A DNA stretch of 21,920 nt from Actinomycetes bacterium (GTDB lineage Bacteria > Actinomycetota > Acidimicrobiia > Acidimicrobiales > RAAP-2). Position 1 is the first letter of the stretch; each line of letters begins with the position of its first letter. The stretch covers positions 1-21,920 of the forward strand of contig JAJXTB010000033.1 in assembly GCA_021784205.1 (NCBI GenBank). The letters are read 5' to 3'. The translations under genes were made by a program, and so were the position numbers. The notes beneath the pieces are model-generated. The model was not told where the DNA came from. It did not search any database and saw only the letters and a list, made by a program, of their open reading frames with translations. Below, one piece after another: positions 1-8,105 of this stretch.

Positions 1-1031
1 CCGTGCTCATGGGCCAGGTCATCCAGGCCGGCCAGGGCCAGATCACCGCTCGCCAGGCGGCGACCAAGGGTGGCGTGCCCATGACCGTGCACGCCACGAC
101 GATCAACAAGGTCTGCCTGTCGGGCCTACAGACCATCTACCTGGCCGACCTGATGATCCGTGCCGGCGAGGCCGACATCATCATCGCCGGCGGCATGGAG
201 TCCATGACCAACGCGCCCTACCTCCTGCCGGGCGCTCGCGCCGGGTACCGCATCGGCGACCAGGCCGTCGTCGACTCGATGATGTTCGACGGACTGACCT
301 GCGCCTTCGACGAGTGCGCGATGGGCCTCGCCACCGAGCGCTACAACGCTGGGCGCATCTCGCGGGCCCGCCAGGACGAGTTCTCCGCGCGCAGCCACCA
401 GCTCGCCGCGGCCGCCATCGCGGCCGGGCGCTTCGCCGAGGAGATCGTGCCCGTGCCCGTGCCCCAGCGCAAGGGCGACCCGATCTTCGTCACCACCGAC
501 GAGGGCGTGCGCGCTGAGACGACCGTCGAGTCGCTCGGCAAGCTGCGCGGCGCCTTCGAGAAGGACGGCACCATCACCGCCGGCAACGCCTCGCAGATCT
601 CCGACGGCGCGGCCGCGGTGCTCGTGATGTCGGCCGAGCGCGCCGCCCAGCTCGGGCTCACCCCGATCGGCGAGCTCGTGAGCTACGGCCAGGTCGCCGG
701 ACCGGACCCGTCCCTGCTCTCCCAGCCGTCCAACGCCATCACCAAGGCGGCCGCCCGCGCTGGGCTCGACCCCCGGTCCATGGACCTCTACGAGATCAAC
801 GAGGCCTTCGCCGCCGTCGGCCTCGCCTCCTCGGACGACCTGGGCCTGGACGAGTCCAAGGTCAACGTGAACGGTGGCGCGATCGCGCTGGGTCACCCGG
901 TCGGCATGTCGGGCACGCGCATCGCGCTGACCGCCTTGATGGAGCTGCGCCGCCGCGGTGGCGGGACGGCCGCGGTCGCCCTGTGCGGCGGTGGCGGACA
1001 GGGCGACGCCGCGATCCTGCGCACCCTTTAG
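1..1031 (+). CDS. Acetyl-CoA C-acetyltransferase (thiolase), 5' end outside window
   Basis: This is a thiolase-family enzyme that condenses two acetyl-CoA to acetoacetyl-CoA or cleaves 3-ketoacyl-CoA. The reading frame is open at the left edge; the first readable residues align with the MGQVxQAGxGQxxARQAA region usually found about 50 residues into the family, so the true start lies upstream. Visible hallmarks are the nucleophilic cysteine in NKVCLSG (around residue 38 of the visible part), the NEAFA motif, the GGAIALGHPVGMSGTR block with the active-site histidine, and the C-terminal CGGGGQGDA cysteine loop. All catalytic residues are present, so it should be active. Its stop is one base from the stop of the convergent phosphatase gene, leaving no room for a separate terminator. 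Substrate chain length cannot be told from sequence; I favour the biosynthetic/short-chain class. Confidence 0.93.
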   Translation, partial: VLMGQVIQAGQGQITARQAATKGGVPMTVHATTINKVCLSGLQTIYLADLMIRAGEADIIIAGGMESMTNAPYLLPGARAGYRIGDQAVVDSMMFDGLTCAFDECAMGLATERYNAGRISRARQDEFSARSHQLAAAAIAAGRFAEEIVPVPVPQRKGDPIFVTTDEGVRAETTVESLGKLRGAFEKDGTITAGNASQISDGAAAVLVMSAERAAQLGLTPIGELVSYGQVAGPDPSLLSQPSNAITKAAARAGLDPRSMDLYEINEAFAAVGLASSDDLGLDESKVNVNGGAIALGHPVGMSGTRIALTALMELRRRGGGTAAVALCGGGGQGDAAILRTL

Positions 1032-1032
1032 G

Positions 1033-1545
1033 TCAGGGGACGAAGCGCTCGACGACGTCGTAGTGGGCCAGTCCCACGGGGCGGTCGTCGGGCAGCGCCA
1101 GCACGAATGCGCCGGCCAGCGGGTAGTGGCCGTCGCGCAGGCCCTTCGGGGCGCTGCGCGCCAGGCCGAGCACCAGCTCGAGCACCGTCGGATTGTGCGC
1201 GACGACGAGCAGTGACGTGGTGACGGGGTCGATCGCCGCGAGGTCGATCAGGACGTCCTCGGCCGAGACGTCGCGCGTGCCGTTGTAGATCAGGTCGCTG
1301 AACTCGTGGTGCGCGACGAAGTCCGTCCCGTCGAAGGCGAGCGCGAAGGTCTCGCGGGTCCGCGCGGCCGAGCTGACGAGCGCGGTGGTCGGTCCGTAGG
1401 CCCCGAGGGCGGCCGGGTCGCTCGCCCAGTTCCGCAGTACCGCGCACTGGTCGCGGCCGCGCTCGGCGAGCACACGGTCGATGTCGCGACCGCCGGGAAC
1501 TGAGGGAACGGCCTTGGCGTGACGAACGACCGTGAGGTAGCGCAT
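1033..1545 (-). CDS. sixA: SixA-like histidine phosphatase
   Basis: This is a small (170 aa) histidine-phosphatase-superfamily protein of the SixA type, which removes phosphate from phosphohistidine in signalling proteins; related enzymes act on small molecules. The catalytic RHAK motif is at residues 8-11 (nucleophile His9), the ARTRET substrate-binding arginines are near residues 61-66, and the second catalytic histidine is His117 in VVAHNPT. The length matches SixA rather than the longer phosphoglycerate mutases. The ATG start lies 40 bases after the recR stop on the same strand, so it is probably the last gene of a dnaX-recR-sixA transcription unit, although no clear ribosome site precedes it. 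The natural substrate is unknown. Confidence 0.85.
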   Translation of the reverse strand: MRYLTVVRHAKAVPSVPGGRDIDRVLAERGRDQCAVLRNWASDPAALGAYGPTTALVSSAARTRETFALAFDGTDFVAHHEFSDLIYNGTRDVSAEDVLIDLAAIDPVTTSLLVVAHNPTVLELVLGLARSAPKGLRDGHYPLAGAFVLALPDDRPVGLAHYDVVERFVP

Positions 1546-1585
1546 GGCACCAGTCTGGCGCGTTCAGCGCCCGCGCGATTGCGGC

Positions 1586-2188
1586 TCAGTCGCCCAGGAC
1601 GTGGCGCCCGTCGATGGCCCGCCCGAGCGTGAGGTCGTCGGCGAACTCGAGGTCGCCGCCCACCGGCAGGCCGCTCGCCGGCTGGGAGACGACGAGCCCG
1701 GGGACCTTGAGCAGACGGCTCAGGTACATCGCGGTGGCGTCACCTTCGACGTTGGAGTTGAAGCACAGGATGACTTCCTTCACCGGACCGTTGAGGCGCT
1801 GGACCAGCTCCTGGATCCGCAGCCGGTCCGGCGTCACCCCCTCGAGGGGATTGAGCACGCCGTGCAGCACGTGGTAGGTCCCGTGGAAGGCGCCCGAGCG
1901 CTCGACCGCGACGACGTCCGGCGGACTTTCGACGACGCACACGATGGTCTGGTCGCGTCGTGCGTCGGCGCAGATCGGGCAGAGCCCGCCGACCTCGGCG
2001 ATGTTGCAGCAGCGCTCACAGAAGGCGAGCTTGGACTTCATGTCGTCGAGGGACCGGGCGAGGCGCAGTACGTCCTCGGCCGGTTGGCGCATGAGCCAGA
2101 AGGCGATGCGCTGGGCCGACTTCGGTCCGACGCCGGGGAATCGGCCCAGCTCGTCGACGACGGCCTGCAGCGGTGGTGGGTAGTTCAC
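1586..2188 (-). CDS. recR: Recombination mediator RecR
   Basis: RecR works with RecO (and RecF) to load RecA on gapped single-stranded DNA. The 200-residue length is typical. In order the protein shows a helix-hairpin-helix around residues 16-27 (GRFPGVGPKSAQR), a four-cysteine zinc site (Cys57, Cys60, Cys70, Cys73), a Toprim domain from about residue 82 with Glu87 in VVESPPDV, and the conserved C-terminal SGLPVGGDLEFADD segment. The start is GTG and overlaps the dnaX stop by four bases (GTGA at 2185-2188), which indicates translational coupling. dnaX-recR adjacency is a widespread bacterial arrangement. Confidence 0.97.
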   Translation of the reverse strand: MNYPPPLQAVVDELGRFPGVGPKSAQRIAFWLMRQPAEDVLRLARSLDDMKSKLAFCERCCNIAEVGGLCPICADARRDQTIVCVVESPPDVVAVERSGAFHGTYHVLHGVLNPLEGVTPDRLRIQELVQRLNGPVKEVILCFNSNVEGDATAMYLSRLLKVPGLVVSQPASGLPVGGDLEFADDLTLGRAIDGRHVLGD

Positions 2189-3870
2189 GAGATCTCCTCG
2201 GCCCCGGGGAACATCTCGGTGATGAGATGGTCGGCGACGGAGTCGACGACGACGACCGGGTCATCGTCGTTGACCACCACGTCCTCGTCCGGCGGTGCCG
2301 GCGTGCGCGGGCGCGAGGGCGTGGGCCGCGGCGCTGGCGTTGCCGGCAGCGAGGGGTCGACCTCCCAGACGACGTCGACCGGGGCGTGGAACTCGTGCTC
2401 GAGGGCACCGCGCAGCCCCTGCTTGATCCGCTCGGTGTTCTCGCGCAACTCCTCGGTGGGCACGACGAGCACGAGCCTCGAGCCATCGAACGATCGCACG
2501 TGGGCGCTTCGCAGCAGGAGCTGCGCCGCGCGCGAAGTGCGCGGGACGACCTTGGCGATGAAGCGATCGCGCAGCTCGTCGTCACTCCCAGAAACCGGCG
2601 CCCGGTCCTCAGGCGCTGTCGGCTCGGGCGCCGCCGGCGTGTCGGGAACTGGCGCCGCCACTGGCTCACGCTTCGGTGGCGTCGCGACCGCGCCAATCGG
2701 GGGCAGCGCCGCGGCCGGTGCCGGCGCGGGCGCGGGCGCGCGGGTGGCGCCGCGCTCGAGACGGGTCAGACGCTCGTCGAGGGCCTCGATGGTGTGGTCG
2801 AGATCGGGCCGGGCGAGGCGCACGAGGGCCACCTCGAGCACGACGACCTTGTCGGGGGCACTCTTCATCTCGCGCATCGCACGCCCAACGGTCTCGAGGA
2901 TCCGGACCGTCCGCGCCAGTCCGAGCTGCGTGCCCCACTCGACGAGCCGTTGACGATCGACGTCGACGGCGTCGGCGACATCGGGGGCCACCTGGAGCAG
3001 GAAGATCTGGCGGACGTCGCTCACGAAGCTCTCGGCGAGCTGCTCCGGGTCCCACCCCTCGCGCAGCAGCAGGGCCAGCGACCGGATGGCCGCCGCGGTG
3101 TCGCCGCGCTCGAGGGCGCCCAGGAGCTCATCGAAGCGCGGCTGGGCGTCCACGAGCGAACCTGTGGCGATCAACTGGTCGAGGGCGCTCAGGGCGTCGC
3201 GGGCGGACCCTCGTCCGAGGCGTACGGCGGCCTCGATCGTGCCGTCGTCGACGTCGAGGCCCGCCGCTCCCTGGACGTCGTGTAGCAGGGTCGACAGAGT
3301 GTCGCCGGCGATCAGTCGGAACTCGAGGTGCTGGGTACGGGACCGGATCGTCGGCAATACCTTGTGCGGATCGGTCGTCGCCAGCACGAAGATCACGTGT
3401 GACGGCGGCTCTTCGAGCGTCTTGAGCAACGCCGCCGACGCGGACTTGGAGAGTTGGTGGACCTCGTCGACGATGTAGACCTTCCAGCGCCCCGGGGTGC
3501 CGTGCCACGCGCCGGCGGTGATCTCGCGCACGTCGTCGACGCCGTTGTTGGACGCCGCGTCGAGCTCGACGACGTCGAGGGACGAGCCCTTGGTGATCGC
3601 CACGCAACTGGCACAGACGTTGCACGCGTCGCCGTCGACGGGGTGCTCGCAGTTCAGGGCCTTGGCGAGGATGCGGGCGGTCGTGGTCTTGCCCGTGCCT
3701 CGGGGGCCGGAGAAGAGGTATGCGTGCACGACACGGTTATTTCGTGTCGCGCCCTGCAGCGCCCGCACGACGTGGTCCTGACCGCGCAACTCGGCGAAGC
3801 GACCGGGCCGGAACCGCCGGTAGAGGGCGGTAACCCCATCGAGCGAAGTGGGGGTTTGCGGGTCAGCCAT
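2185..3870 (-). CDS. dnaX: DNA polymerase III subunit gamma/tau
   Basis: This is the ATPase core of the clamp loader, which loads the beta clamp and, through tau, ties the polymerase cores together. The 561-residue protein has the Walker A GPRGTGKT at residues 55-62, the family zinc site (Cys74, Cys83, Cys86, Cys89), Walker B with Asp135-Glu136 in VYIVDEVH, and the sensor ATTD near 164-167. The AAA+ and collar regions are followed by a proline/alanine-rich linker (about residues 375-440), a C-terminal tau-like domain and an acidic tail. The ATG at 3870 is supported by a TAACAT -10 box exactly six bases upstream, suggesting a leaderless message. An inverted-repeat element begins ten bases beyond that box. 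No internal frameshift signal for a short gamma form was identified. Confidence 0.97.
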   Translation of the reverse strand: MADPQTPTSLDGVTALYRRFRPGRFAELRGQDHVVRALQGATRNNRVVHAYLFSGPRGTGKTTTARILAKALNCEHPVDGDACNVCASCVAITKGSSLDVVELDAASNNGVDDVREITAGAWHGTPGRWKVYIVDEVHQLSKSASAALLKTLEEPPSHVIFVLATTDPHKVLPTIRSRTQHLEFRLIAGDTLSTLLHDVQGAAGLDVDDGTIEAAVRLGRGSARDALSALDQLIATGSLVDAQPRFDELLGALERGDTAAAIRSLALLLREGWDPEQLAESFVSDVRQIFLLQVAPDVADAVDVDRQRLVEWGTQLGLARTVRILETVGRAMREMKSAPDKVVVLEVALVRLARPDLDHTIEALDERLTRLERGATRAPAPAPAPAAALPPIGAVATPPKREPVAAPVPDTPAAPEPTAPEDRAPVSGSDDELRDRFIAKVVPRTSRAAQLLLRSAHVRSFDGSRLVLVVPTEELRENTERIKQGLRGALEHEFHAPVDVVWEVDPSLPATPAPRPTPSRPRTPAPPDEDVVVNDDDPVVVVDSVADHLITEMFPGAEEIS

Positions 3871-3876
3871 GCCCGA

Positions 3877-3882
3877 ATGTTA
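3877..3882 (-). promoter_or_regulatory. Leaderless -10 box of dnaX
   Basis: On the minus strand this reads TAACAT, followed by six bases (TCGGGC) and then the dnaX ATG. This TANNNT-N6-start layout is the signature of leaderless transcripts in actinobacteria. No convincing -35 hexamer is seen at normal spacing. Confidence 0.55.
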
Positions 3883-3891
3883 ATGGGGGCG

Positions 3892-4038
3892 TGTTCGAGG
3901 CCGGAGTCCAAAGCGATGGCCAGGCGAACCGTGGCACCCAGTCTGATCCGCTGAGAGCTGCTGGCTTCCACCCCTGACTCGATTCACGAACGACCGTCGC
4001 ACGGGACCCGGCCACCGCTTTGGACTCCGGCCCGAACA
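3892..4038. mobile_element. MITE-like element with ~31-bp terminal inverted repeats
   Basis: The left arm (3892-3924) and right arm (about 4007-4038) are reverse complements. The core is a perfect 17-bp match (3899-3915 against 4016-4032), extended by TGTTCG on the outside with one extra base in the left arm, and by TGGCC/GGCCA on the inside with scattered mismatches. About 82 bases separate the arms and contain no convincing gene. This is the form of a miniature inverted-repeat transposable element. A long structured RNA or attenuator upstream of dnaX is the alternative. No target duplication is obvious. Its left edge sits ten bases upstream of the dnaX -10 box, so any -35 element of dnaX would lie at or inside the arm. 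Confidence 0.6.
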
Positions 4039-4107
4039 GGTTACCGTTTTGGGCCGCGAGGCACCTCGGCTAGCCTTTCTCGGTACTCGTCGCACCGACG
4101 AGTCGCT

Positions 4108-4195
4108 GGAGGAGTGCGAGAGCGGCCGAATCGGCACGATTGGAAATCGTGTGTAGGGCAACCTACCGTGGGTTCAAATCCCACCTCCTCCGCCA
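4108..4195 (+). tRNA. tRNA-Ser (anticodon GGA)
   Basis: A full class II cloverleaf can be folded by eye: acceptor stem GGAGGAG with CTCCTCC, an anticodon stem CACGA/TCGTG around the loop TTGGAAA giving anticodon GGA (4142-4144), a long serine-type variable arm (GTAGG-GCAA-CCTAC), and a T arm GTGGG-TTCAAAT-CCCAC. The discriminator is G and CCA is encoded (4193-4195). It would decode UCC and UCU. Three bases after the CCA lies a hairpin (4198-4220) that belongs to a repeat also found at the far end of the window, so this tRNA may mark an integration site. Confidence 0.97.
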
Positions 4196-4254
4196 CGGGG
4201 TCTTGACGAAAGTCGGACCCACAAGGTGACGAAAGTCGTGGCGGGACGGCCCGG
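4190..4254 (+). repeat. Left copy of 65-bp repeat overlapping tRNA-Ser 3' end (att-like)
   Basis: Starting in the last six bases of tRNA-Ser, this stretch matches 21794-21858 at 54 of 65 positions without gaps. It contains two copies of GACGAAAGTC (4205-4214 and 4228-4237), each able to fold as a three-pair stem with a GAAA tetraloop. The first is enclosed by GGGTC/GACCC to make a larger hairpin at 4198-4220. CCGCCACG (4190-4197) is also the reverse complement of CGTGGCGG (4237-4244). It may be an integration half-site, the outer end of the transposase module, or a dispersed repeat. The 4255-4403 stretch beyond it holds no supportable gene. Confidence 0.6.
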
Positions 4255-4403
4255 CGACCTGATTGAGGCTCCGGAGACGTCGGCGGGCGGTGCCGGCGCG
4301 GGTTCAGCTGCTCGCGGCAGCGCACGGCGAGTCGGGCGAGACGCGTAAGAGCCTCGCCGGACGTGTCAGGTCCCGCGAGGCTCAGATCGGCGGTGAGGAC
4401 GGG

Positions 4404-6113
4404 CTAGCTGCCCGGTGGGCTGAGGTCGTCCGGCGACGCGACGCGGACGTTACCCTCGGCGTCGATTTCCTCGAAGCCGTGATCCTCGGGGAAGGGCTCG
4501 TGGAGCGGATCGGAGTTCTCGCCCGTGCGCTTGGCCCACTCGCGCACCAGGCGCAGGTTGGCGGCCATCACCTCGAAGGCGAGCATCAGGGTCGTCTTGA
4601 TGAGGCCCATCACGCGACAGAAGCCGCGTCGGATGTTCTGGGTGCTCGGGTTGCGCAGGTTGCCAAAGATGCTCTCGACGTGAGCGCGCCGGCCGTACGA
4701 GGCCTGCCACTCGGGGCTGCCCCAGTAGTCGCGCTGGGCGAGTTTGATGAGCGCGGCGCCCGCGACCACCGTCGTCGCCTGCGAACAGGACCGTGGTGCG
4801 TAGGGACCGCTCGGCGGGTCCACCACTACGGGCAGGCCTTCCGGGTAGTCCGCCGCGAGTGGGCAGAGCGCACACTGAAGCTTGCCGGCCCGGCCCGCGC
4901 AGATGTACTGCGCCTTCGCCTGATCCTTGGCGCCCTCGGGAGCCCTCTGGTTGCGCACCGAGGCGTAGCGCTGACGCTCGGCGATCAAGGCGTTGAAGCG
5001 CTCGATCTCGTCGACCTTGCGAGCGTGGACGAGGCGCTCGGCCTCCGTGGCGGCCATGCTCAGTGGTCCCGCGCTCAGCTGAGCGGGCCGGGTGATGCGC
5101 CGCAGGTGCTCCGGTGTCCTCTCGCAGTGCGGTACGCCGTCGATCATCAGCACGCCGTTCGCGTCGCGGGGACCGTGGTCGGCGGGGTGGATGTCCTGGA
5201 CCTGACCGAGGCCCAGGGCGCGAAGCGGCTCGGCCCAGTCCTTGGGCTTCTTGTAGGAGAAGCCCCGGTCGGCGATGACCTCGTCGATGTTGAAGCCCCG
5301 GCCCAGGAGCTGCTCCAGCGTCGAGATCGCTGGCGTGGTCACGTCCGACCCCGAGGGCTGCACTCTCATGGCGAGCAGCAACTTCGGGCCGATGTCCTCG
5401 CCGCCCACGCGCGGCACCGCCACCGCCGCAGTCAGCTCGTAGCCGTGGTTGTACTTCGACTTGGAGTCGTAGGTCCGGGTGCGATATCCCGTGCGGGCAT
5501 CGGGGTCGGCCGAGTAGTAGTCGTACTTCGAGCGCTCATTGTCGGTGAGGTCCTCTTCACCCTCACCCTCGAGCTCGTCGCTCGCGGCGCCGGCAACATC
5601 CTTCGCGCGCCGCTTGGACTTGGCGAAGGACTCGACGCCCGAGCCGTCGACGGCGATGGAGACGGTCTTCGCGTAGTTGGCCGGGATCGTCGCGCCGATG
5701 AGCTGGTCGACGATCGCCTCGAAGCGCTCGCGCCGCGTGTCGCGCAACGCGTCGTCGAGTTCGGGGGCGCTCGCTGAGGTGTAGACGAGGCGGCGCTCGA
5801 TGGCCTCCATGACGTAGCGCACCTGACGGATGGAGATGGGTCGCGACATCATCGCCGGATCGACCTTCACGCGCACGCCGATCGCGTTCTGCAGCGAGGA
5901 CGACAGTTCGCGAGTCAGCGTCGCGTAGATGTTGGTGAAAGTGAGAGGCAGCGATCGGCTCGCCGTGAGGACAGCTCCCGCGAGGAAGACCTCGACGGAC
6001 AGACCGCGCGGGCGGCCCTTGCCCTCGGGCGAGAGCAGCTGCTCGATCTCGCGAGCCACGCCGCTGCGCTGGATCGCGCCCGCGACCAGTCGGTACTCAC
6101 AGAGCCGGATCAC
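4404..6113 (-). CDS. DDE transposase, second gene of a coupled pair
   Basis: This 569-residue protein is a DDE-superfamily transposase with an RNase H-like catalytic core, broadly IS1182/IS5-like; the exact family is not assigned. Putative catalytic residues are Asp156 (IAVDGSG), Asp282 (IADRGFS) and Glu480 (RRAHVESIFGNLRN). A cysteine cluster (Cys405, Cys414, Cys417, Cys443) between the second Asp and the Glu suggests a zinc-binding insertion, and residues 165-222 form a highly charged linker. I chose the GTG at 6113 because it overlaps the stop of the upstream recombinase-like gene as GTGA (6110-6113). The frame is open further upstream, but that part lies inside the preceding gene. The gene looks intact. 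A terminal inverted repeat could not be fixed; the 3' side runs toward the 4190-4254 repeat. Confidence 0.85.
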   Translation of the reverse strand: MIRLCEYRLVAGAIQRSGVAREIEQLLSPEGKGRPRGLSVEVFLAGAVLTASRSLPLTFTNIYATLTRELSSSLQNAIGVRVKVDPAMMSRPISIRQVRYVMEAIERRLVYTSASAPELDDALRDTRRERFEAIVDQLIGATIPANYAKTVSIAVDGSGVESFAKSKRRAKDVAGAASDELEGEGEEDLTDNERSKYDYYSADPDARTGYRTRTYDSKSKYNHGYELTAAVAVPRVGGEDIGPKLLLAMRVQPSGSDVTTPAISTLEQLLGRGFNIDEVIADRGFSYKKPKDWAEPLRALGLGQVQDIHPADHGPRDANGVLMIDGVPHCERTPEHLRRITRPAQLSAGPLSMAATEAERLVHARKVDEIERFNALIAERQRYASVRNQRAPEGAKDQAKAQYICAGRAGKLQCALCPLAADYPEGLPVVVDPPSGPYAPRSCSQATTVVAGAALIKLAQRDYWGSPEWQASYGRRAHVESIFGNLRNPSTQNIRRGFCRVMGLIKTTLMLAFEVMAANLRLVREWAKRTGENSDPLHEPFPEDHGFEEIDAEGNVRVASPDDLSPPGS

Positions 6114-7852
6114 GAGTTGACCGACCTCTCCCCCGCGGCGCGCAGCGCTGCGAGCACCGCCTCCTCCGAGGGCTCCGGGCAGTAGGGCAGGAGATCGACG
6201 AGTGTGCGGGCACTGCGCAGTCCGGAGACCTTGAGCAAGACGCCGAGGGGCAGATCTGCGCTCATGAGGGCCACCAGCCACGTCGAGCGCAGTCGCGCCG
6301 GGTCGATCTCGACGCCGACGCCGAAGGCCGTGCGCGCCGAGCCGGTCACCGTCCCGCTGGCGTTGTGGCGATCCACCTTGGTGCCGTACAGCGGCTGGTT
6401 GGCCCTACGGCCCTGCTCGCGGTGCAGAGTGATCGCCTCGCGCAGCAGGTCGTCGTAGGGCGCACGCACCACGACCCGGCGCGCCCGGGGGCCCGGCACG
6501 TCGACCACCAGCACCTTCTCGCCGTCGAGGTCGACCTCGTGAACCCGCTCGTCGCTGACGTTGCGCTGCTCCTGAGAGGAGAGCCCGGCCCCGAGGCCCA
6601 GCGCCACGAGCGAAGACATCCCCCGACGCGTCGCGGCGGTCGGCTGCAAACGGGCCAGGCGCAGGAACGCCGCGCACTCGGCCGGGCTGTACGGGGGATT
6701 CACGGGGTGATAGGCGATGGACCCCGTGGGCAAAGGCGAGAGATTCCGGGTCGCCCGACGCACCAAGGAGCGCGCCGTCGCCCGGCTCGACTCCGGCACG
6801 TTGGCGAGCGGCCCGGCGAGATAGACGTCAATGAGCCCGGCCTCGAGGGTCTCGTCAGCACGAAGGACCTCGCCGCGCTGGATCCGCTCGGGTCGCATCG
6901 CCACCCAACGACAGAAGCGAGCGATCACCCCGGCCTGGGTCTGAACCCACGTCACGCTCGGTGGGCCGTAGGCGCGCAGCAGGGTGCGCGTCGTCTCCTC
7001 AACGAGCGACCAGTCGGTGTCGGAGAAGCGGTAGGGCCGGAAGGCGGCGATCGCCTCCTCGATTGCTGGAAGAGGCGCCGTCAGCTCGTCGAGGGACTTT
7101 GCCGTCGGCCCCACTTCGGCGAGGACCCGGGCTTCTTCACGCCGACGACGGGCCTCGCGTGCCTGGCGCAGCACCGCCGTGCGCGAAGGCGTGCGGATCG
7201 AGGTCTCCGTGGTCCGACTCGGGCGGGCTGTCCGGGAGCTCACCTCGCCTCCCACGGGCTCGCCGTCGGACAGACTCCGCAAGGTCCGAGCGACATCATG
7301 AAGCACGCTCACCGTGCCGGTGTCGCCCTCTCGCGCACACCCCGCCCCGAGGTCAGCAAGATCGGGGGCCTCCTCGATCAGGCTGGCCGCCACGTCGGTG
7401 AAGGTGCGCGGAGTGAGGACTCGCCCGCAGCGCCGGCTGGCCACCACCAGCGCCGTCAGAGGCCCATGACCGGCCACGGCACGCCAGAACGCCGTCGCTC
7501 CGACGGGCGGACGCTTGCTCGGAGTCGTCGAACGCTGGGGCATGGCGCCGACGCATCGTGCGAGGCGGCGCAGCCCAGCCCCAGCGTTGCGGTGCCGATT
7601 TGATGAGGCCACGTAGGCGTCGATGTGGACCGGCGCGAGTAAGGCGGCGAGTTCCGGCTCCACCGTCCGGTCCCACAGCGGATGCCAAGCGAGAAAGTTC
7701 GCAAGAAGCGAAAGCAGGGAGCGCGCGGTGGCGGGCGTGTTCGCCGTGGCCCGCGCGACGAGGGCGACCGCACCAGCTTGAGCGAGATCCCACTGAGCAA
7801 TGCTCAGGGCCCGGGGCTGGTATCGATTCAGTTGTGCAGCGGAGTGGCCCAC
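6110..7852 (-). CDS. Degenerate tyrosine-recombinase-like protein coupled to a transposase
   Basis: This 580-residue protein has a C-terminal region laid out like a tyrosine recombinase: a helical core-binding-like segment (about 275-370), then a catalytic-domain-like region with GLGAGLSSQEQRNV near 419-431, ARLRSTW at 519-525 where the second catalytic arginine would be (Arg522), and a terminal LVDLLPY at 551-557 where the nucleophilic tyrosine would be (Tyr557). The first canonical arginine (GLR) is replaced by Ser425 and the usual histidines are missing, so it may be inactive or unconventional. The N-terminal 270 residues are unlike any integrase arm I know and include a charged helix (227-245). 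GTGA overlap with the transposase means they are made together; a targeting or regulatory partner role is inference. The GTG start has no good ribosome site, so the true start is uncertain. Confidence 0.6.
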   Translation of the reverse strand: MGHSAAQLNRYQPRALSIAQWDLAQAGAVALVARATANTPATARSLLSLLANFLAWHPLWDRTVEPELAALLAPVHIDAYVASSNRHRNAGAGLRRLARCVGAMPQRSTTPSKRPPVGATAFWRAVAGHGPLTALVVASRRCGRVLTPRTFTDVAASLIEEAPDLADLGAGCAREGDTGTVSVLHDVARTLRSLSDGEPVGGEVSSRTARPSRTTETSIRTPSRTAVLRQAREARRRREEARVLAEVGPTAKSLDELTAPLPAIEEAIAAFRPYRFSDTDWSLVEETTRTLLRAYGPPSVTWVQTQAGVIARFCRWVAMRPERIQRGEVLRADETLEAGLIDVYLAGPLANVPESSRATARSLVRRATRNLSPLPTGSIAYHPVNPPYSPAECAAFLRLARLQPTAATRRGMSSLVALGLGAGLSSQEQRNVSDERVHEVDLDGEKVLVVDVPGPRARRVVVRAPYDDLLREAITLHREQGRRANQPLYGTKVDRHNASGTVTGSARTAFGVGVEIDPARLRSTWLVALMSADLPLGVLLKVSGLRSARTLVDLLPYCPEPSEEAVLAALRAAGERSVNS

Positions 7853-7938
7853 GGAGACAACTCGTCCATCGCCAAGTCGGCGCTGCAGTCGCCAGCGAAT
7901 AGCAGCGCCAGCAGGCTGTCAAAGTCAAGGCCCGCCAT
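7828..7938 (-). CDS. Possible 36-residue leader ORF of the transposase module
   Basis: A short ATG-initiated frame encodes a mostly acidic and hydrophobic peptide (begins MAGLDFDSLLALLF) and ends inside the start of the recombinase-like gene, overlapping it by 25 bases. It could be a coupled leader peptide or a small third component of the mobile module. There is no strong ribosome site, and chance occurrence in GC-rich DNA is possible. Bases 7939-8118 hold no other supportable gene. Confidence 0.25.
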   Translation of the reverse strand: MAGLDFDSLLALLFAGDCSADLAMDELSPWATPLHN

Positions 7939-8105
7939 GAACTCGAGACGCGCTGCAAGCCCGAGTATGGTGCGTCAAAGGTGCCCGGCACAGTTCAGCG
8001 CGTGTTCGCCACGCCGCAGCCGTGCGCGTGGAACACGAGGCGGATTCAGTCTGGGCAGAGTGTGATGTCTGAGTGCCCTCGGTGTATTCGGGTCCTCAGA
8101 TGCGT

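Noticed and set aside
126..896. 256-codon frame antisense to the thiolase
   Set aside because: It is a GC-rich shadow of a clearly conserved enzyme and has no family features.
1544..2953. 469-codon plus-strand frame across recR and dnaX
   Set aside because: It is antisense to two well-conserved genes; composition is low-complexity serine/arginine/threonine.
2173..3285. 370-codon plus-strand frame across dnaX
   Set aside because: Shadow frame opposite the conserved clamp-loader gene; no motif.
4041..4325. Minus-strand 94-codon frame containing EVGFEPTVG and FQSCRFGRSRTPP
   Set aside because: This is the well-known false protein read from the antisense of a tRNA-Ser gene.
4263..5777. 504-codon plus-strand frame opposite the transposase
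   Set aside because: The minus-strand transposase has readable catalytic residues; the plus frame is a histidine/arginine/valine-rich shadow.
6114..6281. N-terminal extension of the transposase frame
   Set aside because: It lies wholly inside the upstream gene and is arginine/glycine-rich; the GTGA overlap gives a better start.
6365..7603. 412-codon plus-strand frame opposite the recombinase-like gene
   Set aside because: No recognisable motif; the minus-strand gene is coupled to the transposase and has a coherent protein composition.
7918..7936. Possible far-end inverted repeat of the transposase module (GTCAAGGCCC resembling the complement of the 4190-4254 repeat)
   Set aside because: Only about nine of ten bases agree, with no extension or target duplication, so the ends of the module stay undefined.
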